Positions 43,156 to 51,775 of a stretch of DNA of 64,000 nt are shown here, piece after piece. How positions within the stretch are numbered: position 1 is the stretch's first letter; the number at the start of each line of letters is the position of its first letter. Both the position numbers and the translations under genes were made by a program. This stretch comes from Rhizobium lentis (GTDB lineage Bacteria; Pseudomonadota; Alphaproteobacteria; Rhizobiales; Rhizobiaceae): positions 124,001 to 188,000 of the forward strand of contig NZ_JACHBD010000005.1 in assembly GCF_014200175.1 (NCBI RefSeq). The letters run 5' to 3'. The notes below the pieces were generated by a model. It saw only the letters and a program-made list of their open reading frames with translations. It was not told the origin of the DNA and made no database searches.

Positions 43156-43339
43156 CCGCGAAGCGGTTCGGATCCTGAACAAAACCCTCCCGACGCGACC
43201 CATGCAAGAGCCGCATAGGTGCAGTGATGCATTGGCGCTGCAACAATCACAGGTCTCATACTATATACGGCTCATCGAAGCGAACGAAGCGCCAAGGACT
43301 GGCAGCTAGGCTTCGAAAGCCCACGGAAAGGGGATCATC

Positions 43340-43486
43340 ATGAACGTAGCACGCTCTTTCAACAATTGGCGCAAGTACCGTCAGACGGTCGCTGAACTGG
43401 GCCGCATGACCACGCGCGAACTGGACGACCTCGGCATCGGCCGCGGCGAAATCCGCTCCGTCGCCCGTGCCGCCATCGGCCGCTAA
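43340..43486 (+). CDS. DUF1127 small protein
   Basis: A 48-residue basic protein missed by length cutoffs: MNVARSFNNWRKYRQTVAEL followed by GRMTTRELDDLGIGRGEIRS and ending VARAAIGR. This is the DUF1127 (YjiS-like) core with the ELDDLGI..GEI motif. AAAGGGGATCATC precedes the ATG at 43340. In Rhodobacter a DUF1127 protein (CcaF1) acts as an RNA-binding factor and is co-transcribed with the CcsR small RNAs; here too a CCUCC-loop RNA follows at 43649. Confidence 0.88.
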   Translation: MNVARSFNNWRKYRQTVAELGRMTTRELDDLGIGRGEIRSVARAAIGR

Positions 43487-43520
43487 CGGCCTGATAGACG
43501 ACTCTCTTCGAGCCTTGCCC

Positions 43521-43557
43521 AGCGCCTGCTTCTCCCGAGCGGGCGCTTTGCTTTTGC
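43521..43557 (+). terminator. Rho-independent terminator after the DUF1127 gene
   Basis: GCGCCTGCT (43522-43530) can pair with GAGCGGGCGC (about 43537-43546, one G-T pair) and is followed by TTTGCTTTTGC. This should end most transcripts from the small gene, although readthrough or processing into the RNA downstream remains possible. Confidence 0.65.
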
Positions 43558-43648
43558 GTCGCGAGCCATGAGCATTTCGCATAATGCATGGCTGCCTTGC
43601 AAAGAAATGCCTATCAACTGGGCATAAAATAAGTATGATTATTTCCAT

Positions 43649-43805
43649 CGAAGCGATGCATCTCCTCCCGCATCCCTTCGATATGCAGGCGCCCATTCTC
43701 CTCCCAAGGTCGCCTGCGTGAATGACAGCACTCCTCCTCCCAGCTGTCGTTCGGTTCTTTTCGAAAAGCCTGCCGCACCTCCTCCCGCGGCAGGCTTTTT
43801 CGTTT
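43649..43805 (+). ncRNA. Multi-hairpin anti-Shine-Dalgarno sRNA (alpha-r14 / cuckoo-RNA type)
   Basis: Four hairpins in a row each present a CTCCTCCC loop: stem GATGC/GCATC at 43655-43674 (with outer CGAAG/TTCG), GCAGGCG/CGCCTGC at 43685-43717, GACAGC/GCTGTC at 43724-43748, and AAGCCTGCCGC/GCGGCAGGCTT at 43766-43797. The last is followed by TTTCGTTTT and is a fine intrinsic terminator. The loops are complementary to GGAGG ribosome sites. This architecture is known from the rhizobial alpha-r14 (NfeR1-like) RNAs and from the cuckoo RNAs (CcsR) of Rhodobacter, which lie beside DUF1127 genes as here. Exact 5' end not determined; no confident promoter located. Confidence 0.85.
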
Positions 43806-43945
43806 TGGCCACCGGACCGCGCCGAGAGCGGCCGCTTGCGATGGGGATGTCGTCATCAATCCCAGGCAATTCTCCTGTCTGTTCTCAGCTCTGCCTGAAT
43901 GCTCCAGCCGCCTCGCCTGTCTTTAGGCAAGCGCGGACAAAGCTG

Positions 43946-43975
43946 TTGACACTGAACTTGTCGTACAACTATGTA
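43946..43975 (+). promoter_or_regulatory. kduI promoter with FCD-GntR operator in the spacer
   Basis: TTGACA at 43946-43951 and TATGTA at 43970-43975 make a good promoter with 18-base spacing. Between them lies TTGTCGTACAA (43958-43968), an exact fit to the TNGTNNNACNA operator of FadR/FCD-type GntR repressors. The GntR gene at the end of this operon is of that class, so autoregulated repression is likely. Confidence 0.7.
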
Positions 43976-44072
43976 ACCAGACGGATACCACCGCGGCGGA
44001 AAACGTCCGATATGACCCGCTTTCCGCAATAGCGGTACCGCCTGACGACAATGAAGCTGAAGGAAAATTGAC

Positions 44073-44909
44073 ATGCAGATCGACGTGAGGCACGCCTCCC
44101 ATCCCGAGGCCGTGCGCGGTTACGACACCGAAACGCTGCGGCGTCACTTTCTGGTGGAAACCGTCTTCGAAGGCGGCGAGATCCGGCTGACCTATTCCCA
44201 TTACGACCGCATGGTCATCGGCGGCGCCACTCCGCTCGGCGCCGGGCTGACGCTGACGGCGCCGACGGCGATCGGACAGGAAACCTTCCTTGCCGAGCGC
44301 GAACTCGGCGCCCTCAATATCGGCGGCGCTGGCCGCATCATCGTCGACGGCACCAGCTACGATCTTGCCAAATATGATTGCCTCTATGCCGGCAAGGGCG
44401 CCAAGGACGTCAGGTTCGAAAGCGTGGATGCCGACAATCCGGCCAAGTTCTATCTGGTCTCGACGCCGGCCCATCAGACGCATCCGATCGTGCTGCTCAC
44501 CCGCGAAAAGGCCCGCCACCTGACGCCGGGCGAAGCCGCGACGGCCAACAAGCGGTCGATCTACCAGTTCATCCACCCTGAGGTCTGCCAATCGTGCCAG
44601 CTCACTTTGGGCTTCACCATGATCGAGCCGGGCAGCGTCTGGAACACCATGCCGGCCCATACACATGACCGGCGCATGGAAGCCTATCTCTATTTCGATC
44701 TCGAAGCCGAGCAGCGCGTCTTCCACTTCATGGGCGAGCCGCAGCAGACCCGGCATATGCTTGTCGCCAACGAGCAAGCGGTCATCTCGCCGCCCTGGTC
44801 GATCCATTCAGGCGCCGGCACGAAGAATTACAGCTTCATCTGGGCGATGGCCGGCGACAACAAGAGCTTCACCGACATGGACCACATTGCCATTGCGGAT
44901 CTGAGGTGA
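44073..44909 (+). CDS. kduI: 5-dehydro-4-deoxy-D-glucuronate isomerase
   Basis: Isomerises 5-keto-4-deoxyuronate to 2,5-diketo-3-deoxygluconate in pectin/uronate breakdown. The 278-residue protein has family length, and the metal ligands fall at His196, His198, Glu203 (PAHTHDRRMEAYLYF) and His245 (PWSIHSGAGTKNY), the same numbering I recall for the E. coli enzyme. GAAGCTGAAGGAAAATTGAC precedes the ATG. First gene of kduI-kduD-gntR. Confidence 0.95.
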   Translation: MQIDVRHASHPEAVRGYDTETLRRHFLVETVFEGGEIRLTYSHYDRMVIGGATPLGAGLTLTAPTAIGQETFLAERELGALNIGGAGRIIVDGTSYDLAKYDCLYAGKGAKDVRFESVDADNPAKFYLVSTPAHQTHPIVLLTREKARHLTPGEAATANKRSIYQFIHPEVCQSCQLTLGFTMIEPGSVWNTMPAHTHDRRMEAYLYFDLEAEQRVFHFMGEPQQTRHMLVANEQAVISPPWSIHSGAGTKNYSFIWAMAGDNKSFTDMDHIAIADLR

Positions 44910-44914
44910 GCGCC

Positions 44915-45670
44915 GTGGCCAATCCCTTCGATCTTTCCGGCAAGACGGCTGTCGTCACCGGTGCCAATACCGGGATCGGCCAGGCCATCGCGGCCGCGTT
45001 GGCCGGTGCCGGTGCGTCGATCGTCGCCGTCGGGCGCTCCTCGATGGACGAAACCGAAGCATTGGTGAAGGAAGCGGGCAGCCGCTTCCACGTCATCAAG
45101 GCCGATCTCGGCACCATCGAGCCGGTCAAAGGGATTGTCGCCGAGGCCATCCAGACCTTCGGCGACCTCGACATTCTCGTCAACAATGCCGGCATCATCC
45201 GCCGTGCCGATGCGCTCGACTTCACCGAGGAAGACTGGGACGCGGTGATCGACGTCAACCTGAAGACGGCCTTCTTCCTGTCGCAGGCGGCCGGCCGTCA
45301 CATGGTCGACAAGGGCAGGGGCAAGATCATCAACATCGCCTCGCTGCTGTCCTTCCAGGGCGGCATCCGCATCCCCTCCTATACCGCCTCGAAAAGCGGC
45401 CTTGCCGGCCTGACCAAGCTGCTTGCCTGCGAATGGGCCGGCAGGGGCGTCAACGTCAACGCCATCGCGCCGGGTTATTTCGTCACCAACAATACGACGG
45501 CGCTACGCGAGGATCCGGATCGCAATGCCGCCATCCTCGCCCGCATTCCGGCCGGGCGCTGGGGGAAGCCCGATGAACTCGGCGGTGCGGCCGTCTTCCT
45601 GGCATCGTCGGCATCCGACTATGTGCATGGGACGGTGCTGCCCGTCGATGGCGGCTGGCTGGCGCGGTGA
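44915..45670 (+). CDS. kduD: 2-dehydro-3-deoxy-D-gluconate 5-dehydrogenase
   Basis: Short-chain dehydrogenase reducing 2,5-diketo-3-deoxygluconate to KDG, the step after KduI. VVTGANTGIGQAIAAALAGA is the cofactor loop, NNAGIIRRADALDFTEEDWD is characteristic of KduD, catalytic Ser lies in NIASLLSFQGG and Tyr-Lys in YTASKSG. The start is a GTG: 44915 is preferred because GAGGTGA lies eight bases ahead and the protein then begins MANPFDLSGK as in relatives; a GTG at 44906 overlapping the kduI stop is the alternative. Confidence 0.93.
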   Translation: MANPFDLSGKTAVVTGANTGIGQAIAAALAGAGASIVAVGRSSMDETEALVKEAGSRFHVIKADLGTIEPVKGIVAEAIQTFGDLDILVNNAGIIRRADALDFTEEDWDAVIDVNLKTAFFLSQAAGRHMVDKGRGKIINIASLLSFQGGIRIPSYTASKSGLAGLTKLLACEWAGRGVNVNAIAPGYFVTNNTTALREDPDRNAAILARIPAGRWGKPDELGGAAVFLASSASDYVHGTVLPVDGGWLAR

Positions 45671-45796
45671 TCCGCGTCACCGTGTGACCGATATTGAGGC
45701 GCCAAGCCGCACGTCGTTTTGCCTTTCCCGTCGGCATGCGTTAGCAAAGGGACAGCGGTCGGCGGAGCCACCTCGACAGGCAGGATTTCGATCGGG

Positions 45797-46543
45797 ATGA
45801 CGGACAAGGACAACGCGCTCTTCACCACCATTCGCCAGCCGCCGAACCTGCGCAGCGGCCTTGCCGATACGCTGATGGCGCAGATCGAATCCGGCGATCT
45901 TAAGCCGGGCCAGCGGCTGCCGACCGAACAGGCGATCATGGCGGCGACCGGCGTCAGCCGGACGATCGTGCGCGAGGCGCTCGCCACGCTGCGTGCCAAA
46001 GGCCTGATCACCACGCATCAGGGCCTGGGGGCTTTCGTTTCGAACGATCCCAACCCGCGATCCTTCTCGATCATCCCCAACGATCTGCGGTCGATCGATG
46101 AGGTTCTGCGTGTGCTGGAGCTGCGCATCGGGGTCGAATATGAAGCCGCCGGTCTTGCCGCGCTGCGGCGTACGTCGGAGGACATAGAGCGCATGCAGGA
46201 CCGCCTCGACGCCCTCGACAAGGCGCTGGAGAAGGGCGGCTACGGCGCGCAGGAGGATTACGCCTTCCACAGGTCGATCCTGGTCGCGACGCAGAATTCC
46301 TATTACAGCCGCCTCTTCGACACGTTCGGCGATATTATGGTGCCGCGCCAATGGGCGCGTCTCGACAAGATGACGGGCTTGGAGCGCCAGCGCCATGCCG
46401 CACGCATGCGCAGGGAACACCACGCCATCTTCGGGGCGATCCGCGATGGCAACGAAGCGGCCGCGCGTCGCGCGATCCGCAGCCACCTGTCGAAGAGTGC
46501 GGCGCGCTTCGAAGAGCTGCGCGACGCGACCAACCCGACCTGA
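45797..46543 (+). CDS. GntR-family (FCD) transcriptional regulator
   Basis: A 248-residue regulator. Winged helix at residues ~18-78 (LADTLMAQIESGDLKPGQRL, PTEQAIMAATGVSRTIVREA, RAKGLITTHQGLGAFV), then an FCD all-helical ligand domain with the metal-binding His/Asp set (DYAFHRSILVATQNSYYSRL, REHHAIFGAIRDGNEAAARR). It follows kduD by 126 bases and probably represses kduI-kduD through the TTGTCGTACAA site; a uronate intermediate is the expected inducer. Start at ATG 45797 after ATCGGG. Confidence 0.9.
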   Translation: MTDKDNALFTTIRQPPNLRSGLADTLMAQIESGDLKPGQRLPTEQAIMAATGVSRTIVREALATLRAKGLITTHQGLGAFVSNDPNPRSFSIIPNDLRSIDEVLRVLELRIGVEYEAAGLAALRRTSEDIERMQDRLDALDKALEKGGYGAQEDYAFHRSILVATQNSYYSRLFDTFGDIMVPRQWARLDKMTGLERQRHAARMRREHHAIFGAIRDGNEAAARRAIRSHLSKSAARFEELRDATNPT

Positions 46544-46546
46544 ATT

Positions 46547-49500
46547 TCAAATCTGCGGCTTCGGCTTCATTAACCGCCGCCAGGCAGCGTGATCCGTCTG
46601 CAGATCGAGGGCGGCATGCGCCGCCGGCAGCAGCGGTTTGCGGCTGCGCCGGCCGAAGCGCCGTTTGAAACCTATGATATTTTCGACGAAGCTCCTGGTG
46701 TAGAGGCCGGGTCCGCTTGAATAGATGCGCCATCCGCCGTCGACGGCGATATTGCCCGCCTTGACGCGCCCCCAATCATCTGCCGCCTGATAGCGGTCAT
46801 GGAAGGCCGCGTCGCTGCTGCTGAAATAGGTATTGCGCTGGCGCAGCGAAGCATGCGGCAAGGCCGTCGTGACGGCGATCGGATTGACGATGGCGATCGC
46901 CGTCCAGAGCGCGTCGGCCGCAGCATCGATGGCAAGCGTCTCGCAATAACGCAGATGCGCATGCACATACATCAGCCCGATCTCGCGGCCGAAGAAGGAG
47001 GAGGATTCGGCCCGGCGGAACAGCGTTTCGGGCCCACCGGCGTAGGTCGCTGGTTTTTCCATCAACCGCACGCCGTCGGGGAAAAGCAGATGCTCCTCGA
47101 TCAGCCGCATATGATCGCGCCTCTGCGCCGGCGTGAACAGCTTGCCGAGGATCGCCTGCGTCATCGCGATCAGCGAGAAGGACAGGTCGGTGCGCGTGTC
47201 GCTTGGGTGCAGCAGCAATTCAACGCCGTCATGGGCGGGATCGAAGATGCCGTAGCCGGCAACGACGCCGTCACGCACGAGATGGCGATTGAAATCCCGG
47301 CGCATCGCGGTTGCGATCTTGCTCAGCGCCTTGGCCTTGCCCTTGTGACCGAGGCGGCGCAGGATGGCGGAATAACGAACGATCTGCTCGTAGCCCAGGG
47401 CGACGGTCCAGCTGCTGACCATCCAGTCGCGCAGATGCGGATCGGCCGGCTGTAGGGAATCGTTCCAGTCGCCCTCGCCATAACGGATCAGATGGGTTCC
47501 CGGGATGAAGCGTTCGCGGACGGTATCGAGCAGCTTCTCGACATGGACGGCAATGGTGTCGGCCTCGGGCGCCTTCTGCATGGTCTTTTCATCGCGCCAG
47601 GACACTTTCTCGTCGAGAATGGCGAGATCGCCGGTCGCTTCGATATAGTCGCACAGCGCCTTCAACGGCCAGATGATGATGTCGCCGTGGCAGTCGCCCG
47701 CCCGGATGTTGGCATAGGGCTCCAGCATGAACCATTGCGGCCAGTCGCCTTTATCAAGGTACTGTTCGCTGAAGACCGTTTTCAGCACTTGCTTGGCCTC
47801 GCGGTCATGCTCATAGGCGAGCAGGAATTCGATCGGCCCCTGGCAGGCGTCGCGCGTGCCCCAGGCCGCACCCGTATATTGCTCCAATCCATGCGGCACG
47901 CTCAGATGCACGATGGCGTCATGTGCAAGCCAGGGCAGGAGGGTGGCCTGGGCGGCAAGATCGGGCAAAGCGCTGGCAATCCGCATGCCGCGCACGGCGT
48001 TGCGCCAGAATGTCGATGCCGAGGCGAGCAGGGCTTCCCCGCTAACACCGGCCTCATACCGTTGCGCCAGCCGCTTGGCGTCGTCCGCATCGGTCATCGA
48101 ACCGACGACGGCGAAGGAGAGGGCCTGGGTCGGCCGGGAGCGCAGCGCCACGAAAGCGCCGTTGCGCGCAAGGCCGTCGATATAGAGCAGCTCGTCGCCG
48201 CCGATCTCGTCGATGGCATCGGGCGTCGAACTCACCAGCCAATACGCGGCATCGGGGTAACGCCCGCCCCAGAGCCAGGCGGGGTCGGGCCGGAAGGAGA
48301 CGCGTTTGCGCGAGGGGTCGAAGTCGATCTGCCCGCCGGCGTCATATTCGCGCTCGCCGAGCACGACATGACCGAAGACCAGGAAGCGGCACGGCTTGCC
48401 CTCGACGGAAACGCTCCATTGCATCGCCGCATCCTCGCCGGAGGCGACGGCCGTCACGATGATCGTGTGCTCCGGGCATTGATAGATCCAGCGGCAGTCG
48501 CTCAAACCCATCTCGAAAGCCGACGGCACCGCCAGAAGCTGCCAGCCCGCGCCGACATCCGCCATGATGCGCAGTCCGCTGGCGCGCGTCAGATTGTAGG
48601 GATCGCGCGAGACGGAAAAGAGCTTGTGGAAGGAGGTGTTGCCGATCGTCAGCTGCGCAGCAAAAATGCCCTGCATCCAGCAGGTGGCGGCAAGCGTGGC
48701 ATCGTCAAGCAACATGTTCTGGCCGCTTCGGACGATGGCGCCGTGGCGCCGCGCGACGACGAGCTCCTTGTCGCGCAGCACGACGTGGCGGTTGAGAGCA
48801 CCGTCCGGCACGAAAAACGAAAGCAGCTTTCCGTGGCCACGCTCTTCCAGGCTCCGCTCGGGATACAGCCGGCCGATCGCCTTTTTATCCAGCGTCTCGA
48901 CTTCCAGCAGAGGAACGTCCTGGAGCAGGCTGCGAACCGGCGCTGCCGCTTCCGGACGAGCTACAGCATCGTCCGGCAGCTCGATGCCATCGAGCCGCGA
49001 AAGATCGGCATCGCTCGAGGCGTCGGGATGATCGGCGGCGAACAGGGCAAAGAACGTCGCCGTCGCGCCATCTGGTGTGACCGACAGCGATCTCGATTGA
49101 ACGGCAGGGCAGGCGGTCTCCTGCTGGCGCCGTTCGCTCGGCAGCGGCGTGCCGAAGGCGCCGACCAGCAGGTCGTCGAGCCGGCTCTTTGCCTGCACCA
49201 ACTGGATCGCATCGGTGGCATAGGCGACAGCCCCGTCGAGGCAGCCTTGCGCGAGCCAGGGATTGCGGCCGCCCGACTGTTTGAGATTTTGCCGGTTGAT
49301 CACGACGCAGCCATAGGCCTTGTGGTCGGCAATGTGGTGATCGACATATTGCGAGGCATAGGCCTCGCTGTTCATCAGAAAGCCGCGGTCGCCGAGGCCG
49401 ACATCTTGGATCAGCACCAGATCCGCCGGCAGCGTGCCATCCATCAGATGCCGGATCGAGGCACGCCAGAACCATGCCGTTTCGGAAGAGTGAAGCGCGA

Positions 49501-49834
49501 GGCGGACGTCGTAAGCAATATCGCCTGTCTTGCCGCTCCACGAGAAGCTCGTCGCATCATAGGCGAAACTGCCTTTGGCACGCGGCCCGACGATCTCAAC
49601 GACATCGGGACGGGCGCCGCCGACGCGCAGATAAAGGCGGCTGATGCCGCCGATGAGCGGCGAGCCCTGGATCTGGTTGACCTGCACCGATCCCTTGTCG
49701 TCGGCATAGTCGATGGCAAACAGCGTCCCGTTCGGCAGCGTCGATATCGACAGGCCGGAACCGTTGCTGATCGTAAAGAGGCCAAGCTCTTCACGTCGTG
49801 GCATTTGCAAGCTGCGCGTCCGGTTGGGGGCCAT
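46547..49834 (-). CDS. GH94-like glycoside phosphorylase (possible 1,2-beta-oligoglucan phosphorylase)
   Basis: A 1095-residue cytoplasmic protein of the cellobiose-phosphorylase-like (COG3459, GH94/GH36-type) fold. N-terminal super-beta-sandwich domains lead to an (alpha/alpha)6 barrel with YTGAAWGTRDACQGPIEFLL, DWPQWFMLEPYANIRAGDCH, and YGEGDWNDSLQPADPHLRDW, whose Asp is the expected general acid. No signal peptide. Its length is near that of the Listeria-type 1,2-beta-oligoglucan phosphorylase, an attractive idea for a bacterium that makes cyclic beta-1,2-glucan, but specificity cannot be read from sequence here. The start at ATG 49834 is chosen; Met11 (MPRREELG) is an alternative. Convergent with the GntR gene, three bases apart. 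Confidence 0.82.
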   Translation of the reverse strand: MAPNRTRSLQMPRREELGLFTISNGSGLSISTLPNGTLFAIDYADDKGSVQVNQIQGSPLIGGISRLYLRVGGARPDVVEIVGPRAKGSFAYDATSFSWSGKTGDIAYDVRLALHSSETAWFWRASIRHLMDGTLPADLVLIQDVGLGDRGFLMNSEAYASQYVDHHIADHKAYGCVVINRQNLKQSGGRNPWLAQGCLDGAVAYATDAIQLVQAKSRLDDLLVGAFGTPLPSERRQQETACPAVQSRSLSVTPDGATATFFALFAADHPDASSDADLSRLDGIELPDDAVARPEAAAPVRSLLQDVPLLEVETLDKKAIGRLYPERSLEERGHGKLLSFFVPDGALNRHVVLRDKELVVARRHGAIVRSGQNMLLDDATLAATCWMQGIFAAQLTIGNTSFHKLFSVSRDPYNLTRASGLRIMADVGAGWQLLAVPSAFEMGLSDCRWIYQCPEHTIIVTAVASGEDAAMQWSVSVEGKPCRFLVFGHVVLGEREYDAGGQIDFDPSRKRVSFRPDPAWLWGGRYPDAAYWLVSSTPDAIDEIGGDELLYIDGLARNGAFVALRSRPTQALSFAVVGSMTDADDAKRLAQRYEAGVSGEALLASASTFWRNAVRGMRIASALPDLAAQATLLPWLAHDAIVHLSVPHGLEQYTGAAWGTRDACQGPIEFLLAYEHDREAKQVLKTVFSEQYLDKGDWPQWFMLEPYANIRAGDCHGDIIIWPLKALCDYIEATGDLAILDEKVSWRDEKTMQKAPEADTIAVHVEKLLDTVRERFIPGTHLIRYGEGDWNDSLQPADPHLRDWMVSSWTVALGYEQIVRYSAILRRLGHKGKAKALSKIATAMRRDFNRHLVRDGVVAGYGIFDPAHDGVELLLHPSDTRTDLSFSLIAMTQAILGKLFTPAQRRDHMRLIEEHLLFPDGVRLMEKPATYAGGPETLFRRAESSSFFGREIGLMYVHAHLRYCETLAIDAAADALWTAIAIVNPIAVTTALPHASLRQRNTYFSSSDAAFHDRYQAADDWGRVKAGNIAVDGGWRIYSSGPGLYTRSFVENIIGFKRRFGRRSRKPLLPAAHAALDLQTDHAAWRRLMKPKPQI

Positions 49835-49936
49835 TGAGATCTCGTCGATTGATCAGAGGGAATCAGAGGATGGCGCAAAAAGATTGAGAGAAATCTTACC
49901 GGTGATCGGCAGATCGACAAGCAATCGTGGCGGTCT

Positions 49937-51478
49937 TCACCCAGGCGCCGGCCGTCTGGCGAAGGGTACGCACAACAGGGCGCAGCCGGTCAGGATGGCG
50001 ACGACCATCCAGGCTTCGTTGATGGCCTGAACGATTGCCGCGGCCTGGATCAGCGGATCGAGCAACGCGGTGGTATCGGCATCGAAACTGCCATTATGTC
50101 CCGATATGGCCTGAAGCGGTGCGCCGACGAAAGCTGCCGCGCCGATGTCGCCGGCCTGAAGGCGCGCCCACAGACCTTGTCCCAGCGGTTCCGAGCGCGT
50201 GTAGATGATGGTGTCGATCAGGGCGATGCCGATCGCGCCGCCGAGATTGCGCATCAGATTGAAAAGCCCGCTGGCATCGGGAATGCGATCGGCCGGCAGC
50301 GTGCCGAGCGCCAGCCGCGTCGGCGGCAGCAGGCAGAACATGATGGCGACGCCGCGCACGACCTGCGGCCAGAACATCGCGTCGTAGTCCGAACGCGGGT
50401 CCTGAAAGGCGCTCATGCCGACCCCGATCGCAAACATGGCGAAACCGACAGCCGAGAGCAGCCGCGCATCCATGCGCTTCTCCAGCGCGACGGCGACCGG
50501 CGCGGTGATCAGCTGCGCAATGCCGGTGACCAGCATCGTCATGCCGATTTCGAGCGCACCGTGGCCCCTGACGAAAGCGAGAAAGACCGGCATGAGGTAG
50601 ACCGAGCCGAAAAGGCCGATGCCAAGCACGAAACTCAGGACGGAGCCGACGAGAAAGTTGCGATCGGCGAAATTGCCGAGATCGACGATAGGCCGGCGCC
50701 GGCGCAGCGTCCGGCCGATGAAGGCGCTTCCCGATACAAGACAGACCGCCAGCAGGCTCAGCACATAGGCCGAAGCCCAGCCGCTGGTCGGCGCCTCTTT
50801 CAGGCTGAGTTCCAGGCTCGTCAACGCCGTCGCCATCAGGACAAGCGACACGGCGTCGAGATGCCGGAGTTCGGACGGGTCGGCCGCCTGCCGCGGCAGA
50901 AAGCGGGCCGCCAGCACTGCCGAGGCTATGCCCGGAAGGATGTTGATCAGGAACAGCCAGTGCCAGGAATAGGTTTCGGTCAGCCATCCGCCGACGATCG
51001 GCCCGATGGTCGGCGCCAGCACCGCCAGCACGCCGGCGATCGTCGTCGCAAGCGCCTGCCGCTTGTTCGGGAACAGGATGAACACGGCCGAAAACACTGA
51101 GGGGATCAGCGTCCCCCCGGAAAAACCCTGCAGCACCCGCCAGGCGACCAGCGTGCCAAAACTGCCGCTGGCGGCGCAGCCGGCCGAGGCAATCACGAAC
51201 AGGGTGATGGCGGCAACGAACAGCCATCGCATCGTCAGGAGCCGCATCAAGAGCCCGGTGAGCGGGATCGCGATCACTTCGGCGATGAGATAGGCCGTCT
51301 GTATCCAGCTCATCTGATCCGGATCGATCTCGAGCGCCGACTGGATGGTCGGCAGCGACGTCGCCACCACCTGGACGTCGAGGATGGCCATGAACATGCC
51401 GACGCACATCGCCAGGAAGCCGAGCCAGACGATGGCGGGCGTTCGATCCGGACGAGCAGCTTCAACTTCAACCGACAT
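49937..51478 (-). CDS. DHA2-family MFS drug transporter
   Basis: A 513-residue transporter with 14 predicted membrane helices, EmrB/QacA type. Motif LDVQVVATSLPTIQSALEID in helix 1 and the antiporter motif C region GTLIPSVFSAVFILFPNKRQ / IAGVLAVLAPTIGPIVGGWL in helices 4-5 are typical. No adaptor (EmrA) gene is next to it, so it may work alone. It is divergent from the GH20 gene. Confidence 0.92.
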   Translation of the reverse strand: MSVEVEAARPDRTPAIVWLGFLAMCVGMFMAILDVQVVATSLPTIQSALEIDPDQMSWIQTAYLIAEVIAIPLTGLLMRLLTMRWLFVAAITLFVIASAGCAASGSFGTLVAWRVLQGFSGGTLIPSVFSAVFILFPNKRQALATTIAGVLAVLAPTIGPIVGGWLTETYSWHWLFLINILPGIASAVLAARFLPRQAADPSELRHLDAVSLVLMATALTSLELSLKEAPTSGWASAYVLSLLAVCLVSGSAFIGRTLRRRRPIVDLGNFADRNFLVGSVLSFVLGIGLFGSVYLMPVFLAFVRGHGALEIGMTMLVTGIAQLITAPVAVALEKRMDARLLSAVGFAMFAIGVGMSAFQDPRSDYDAMFWPQVVRGVAIMFCLLPPTRLALGTLPADRIPDASGLFNLMRNLGGAIGIALIDTIIYTRSEPLGQGLWARLQAGDIGAAAFVGAPLQAISGHNGSFDADTTALLDPLIQAAAIVQAINEAWMVVAILTGCALLCVPFARRPAPG

Positions 51479-51687
51479 GCGACGATCCCACCGGCCGCGG
51501 CATCCAAGCTGTCATGTTTGCGATCGAAACAATCGAGCTGTCAATCGGCAGATTGAGTATCTTGGCACAACCCGCAGAACCGAGGGAGCGGCAGGGGCTG
51601 GCCCGCGGGCACGCGGCTTGGCCCGGAGGCACCACAGAAAATCCGCCTCGTCGATTGACCCCGGCAAAAATCCGACTATCAATATTA

Positions 51688-51700
51688 AATCAATTTGATT
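51688..51700. promoter_or_regulatory. Palindrome upstream of the GH20 gene
   Basis: AATCAA T TTGATT is a perfect 13-base palindrome within AT-rich DNA, 76 bases before the hexosaminidase start. It is the only conspicuous structure in the 297-base divergent gap 51479-51775. A nearby AraC or ROK regulator could bind it; which one is a guess. Confidence 0.5.
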
Positions 51701-51775
51701 GACTTCACTGCCATGCCAATCCCGGCGCCCGCGCCGGAGTGCTCAAAAGCCTGTTTTTCCTTAAGGAAGAGTCCC

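Noticed and set aside
47492..49837. 781-codon plus-strand frame over the GH94-like gene
   Set aside because: Mirror of a high-GC coding strand; the minus-strand protein has catalytic motifs whereas this frame has none.
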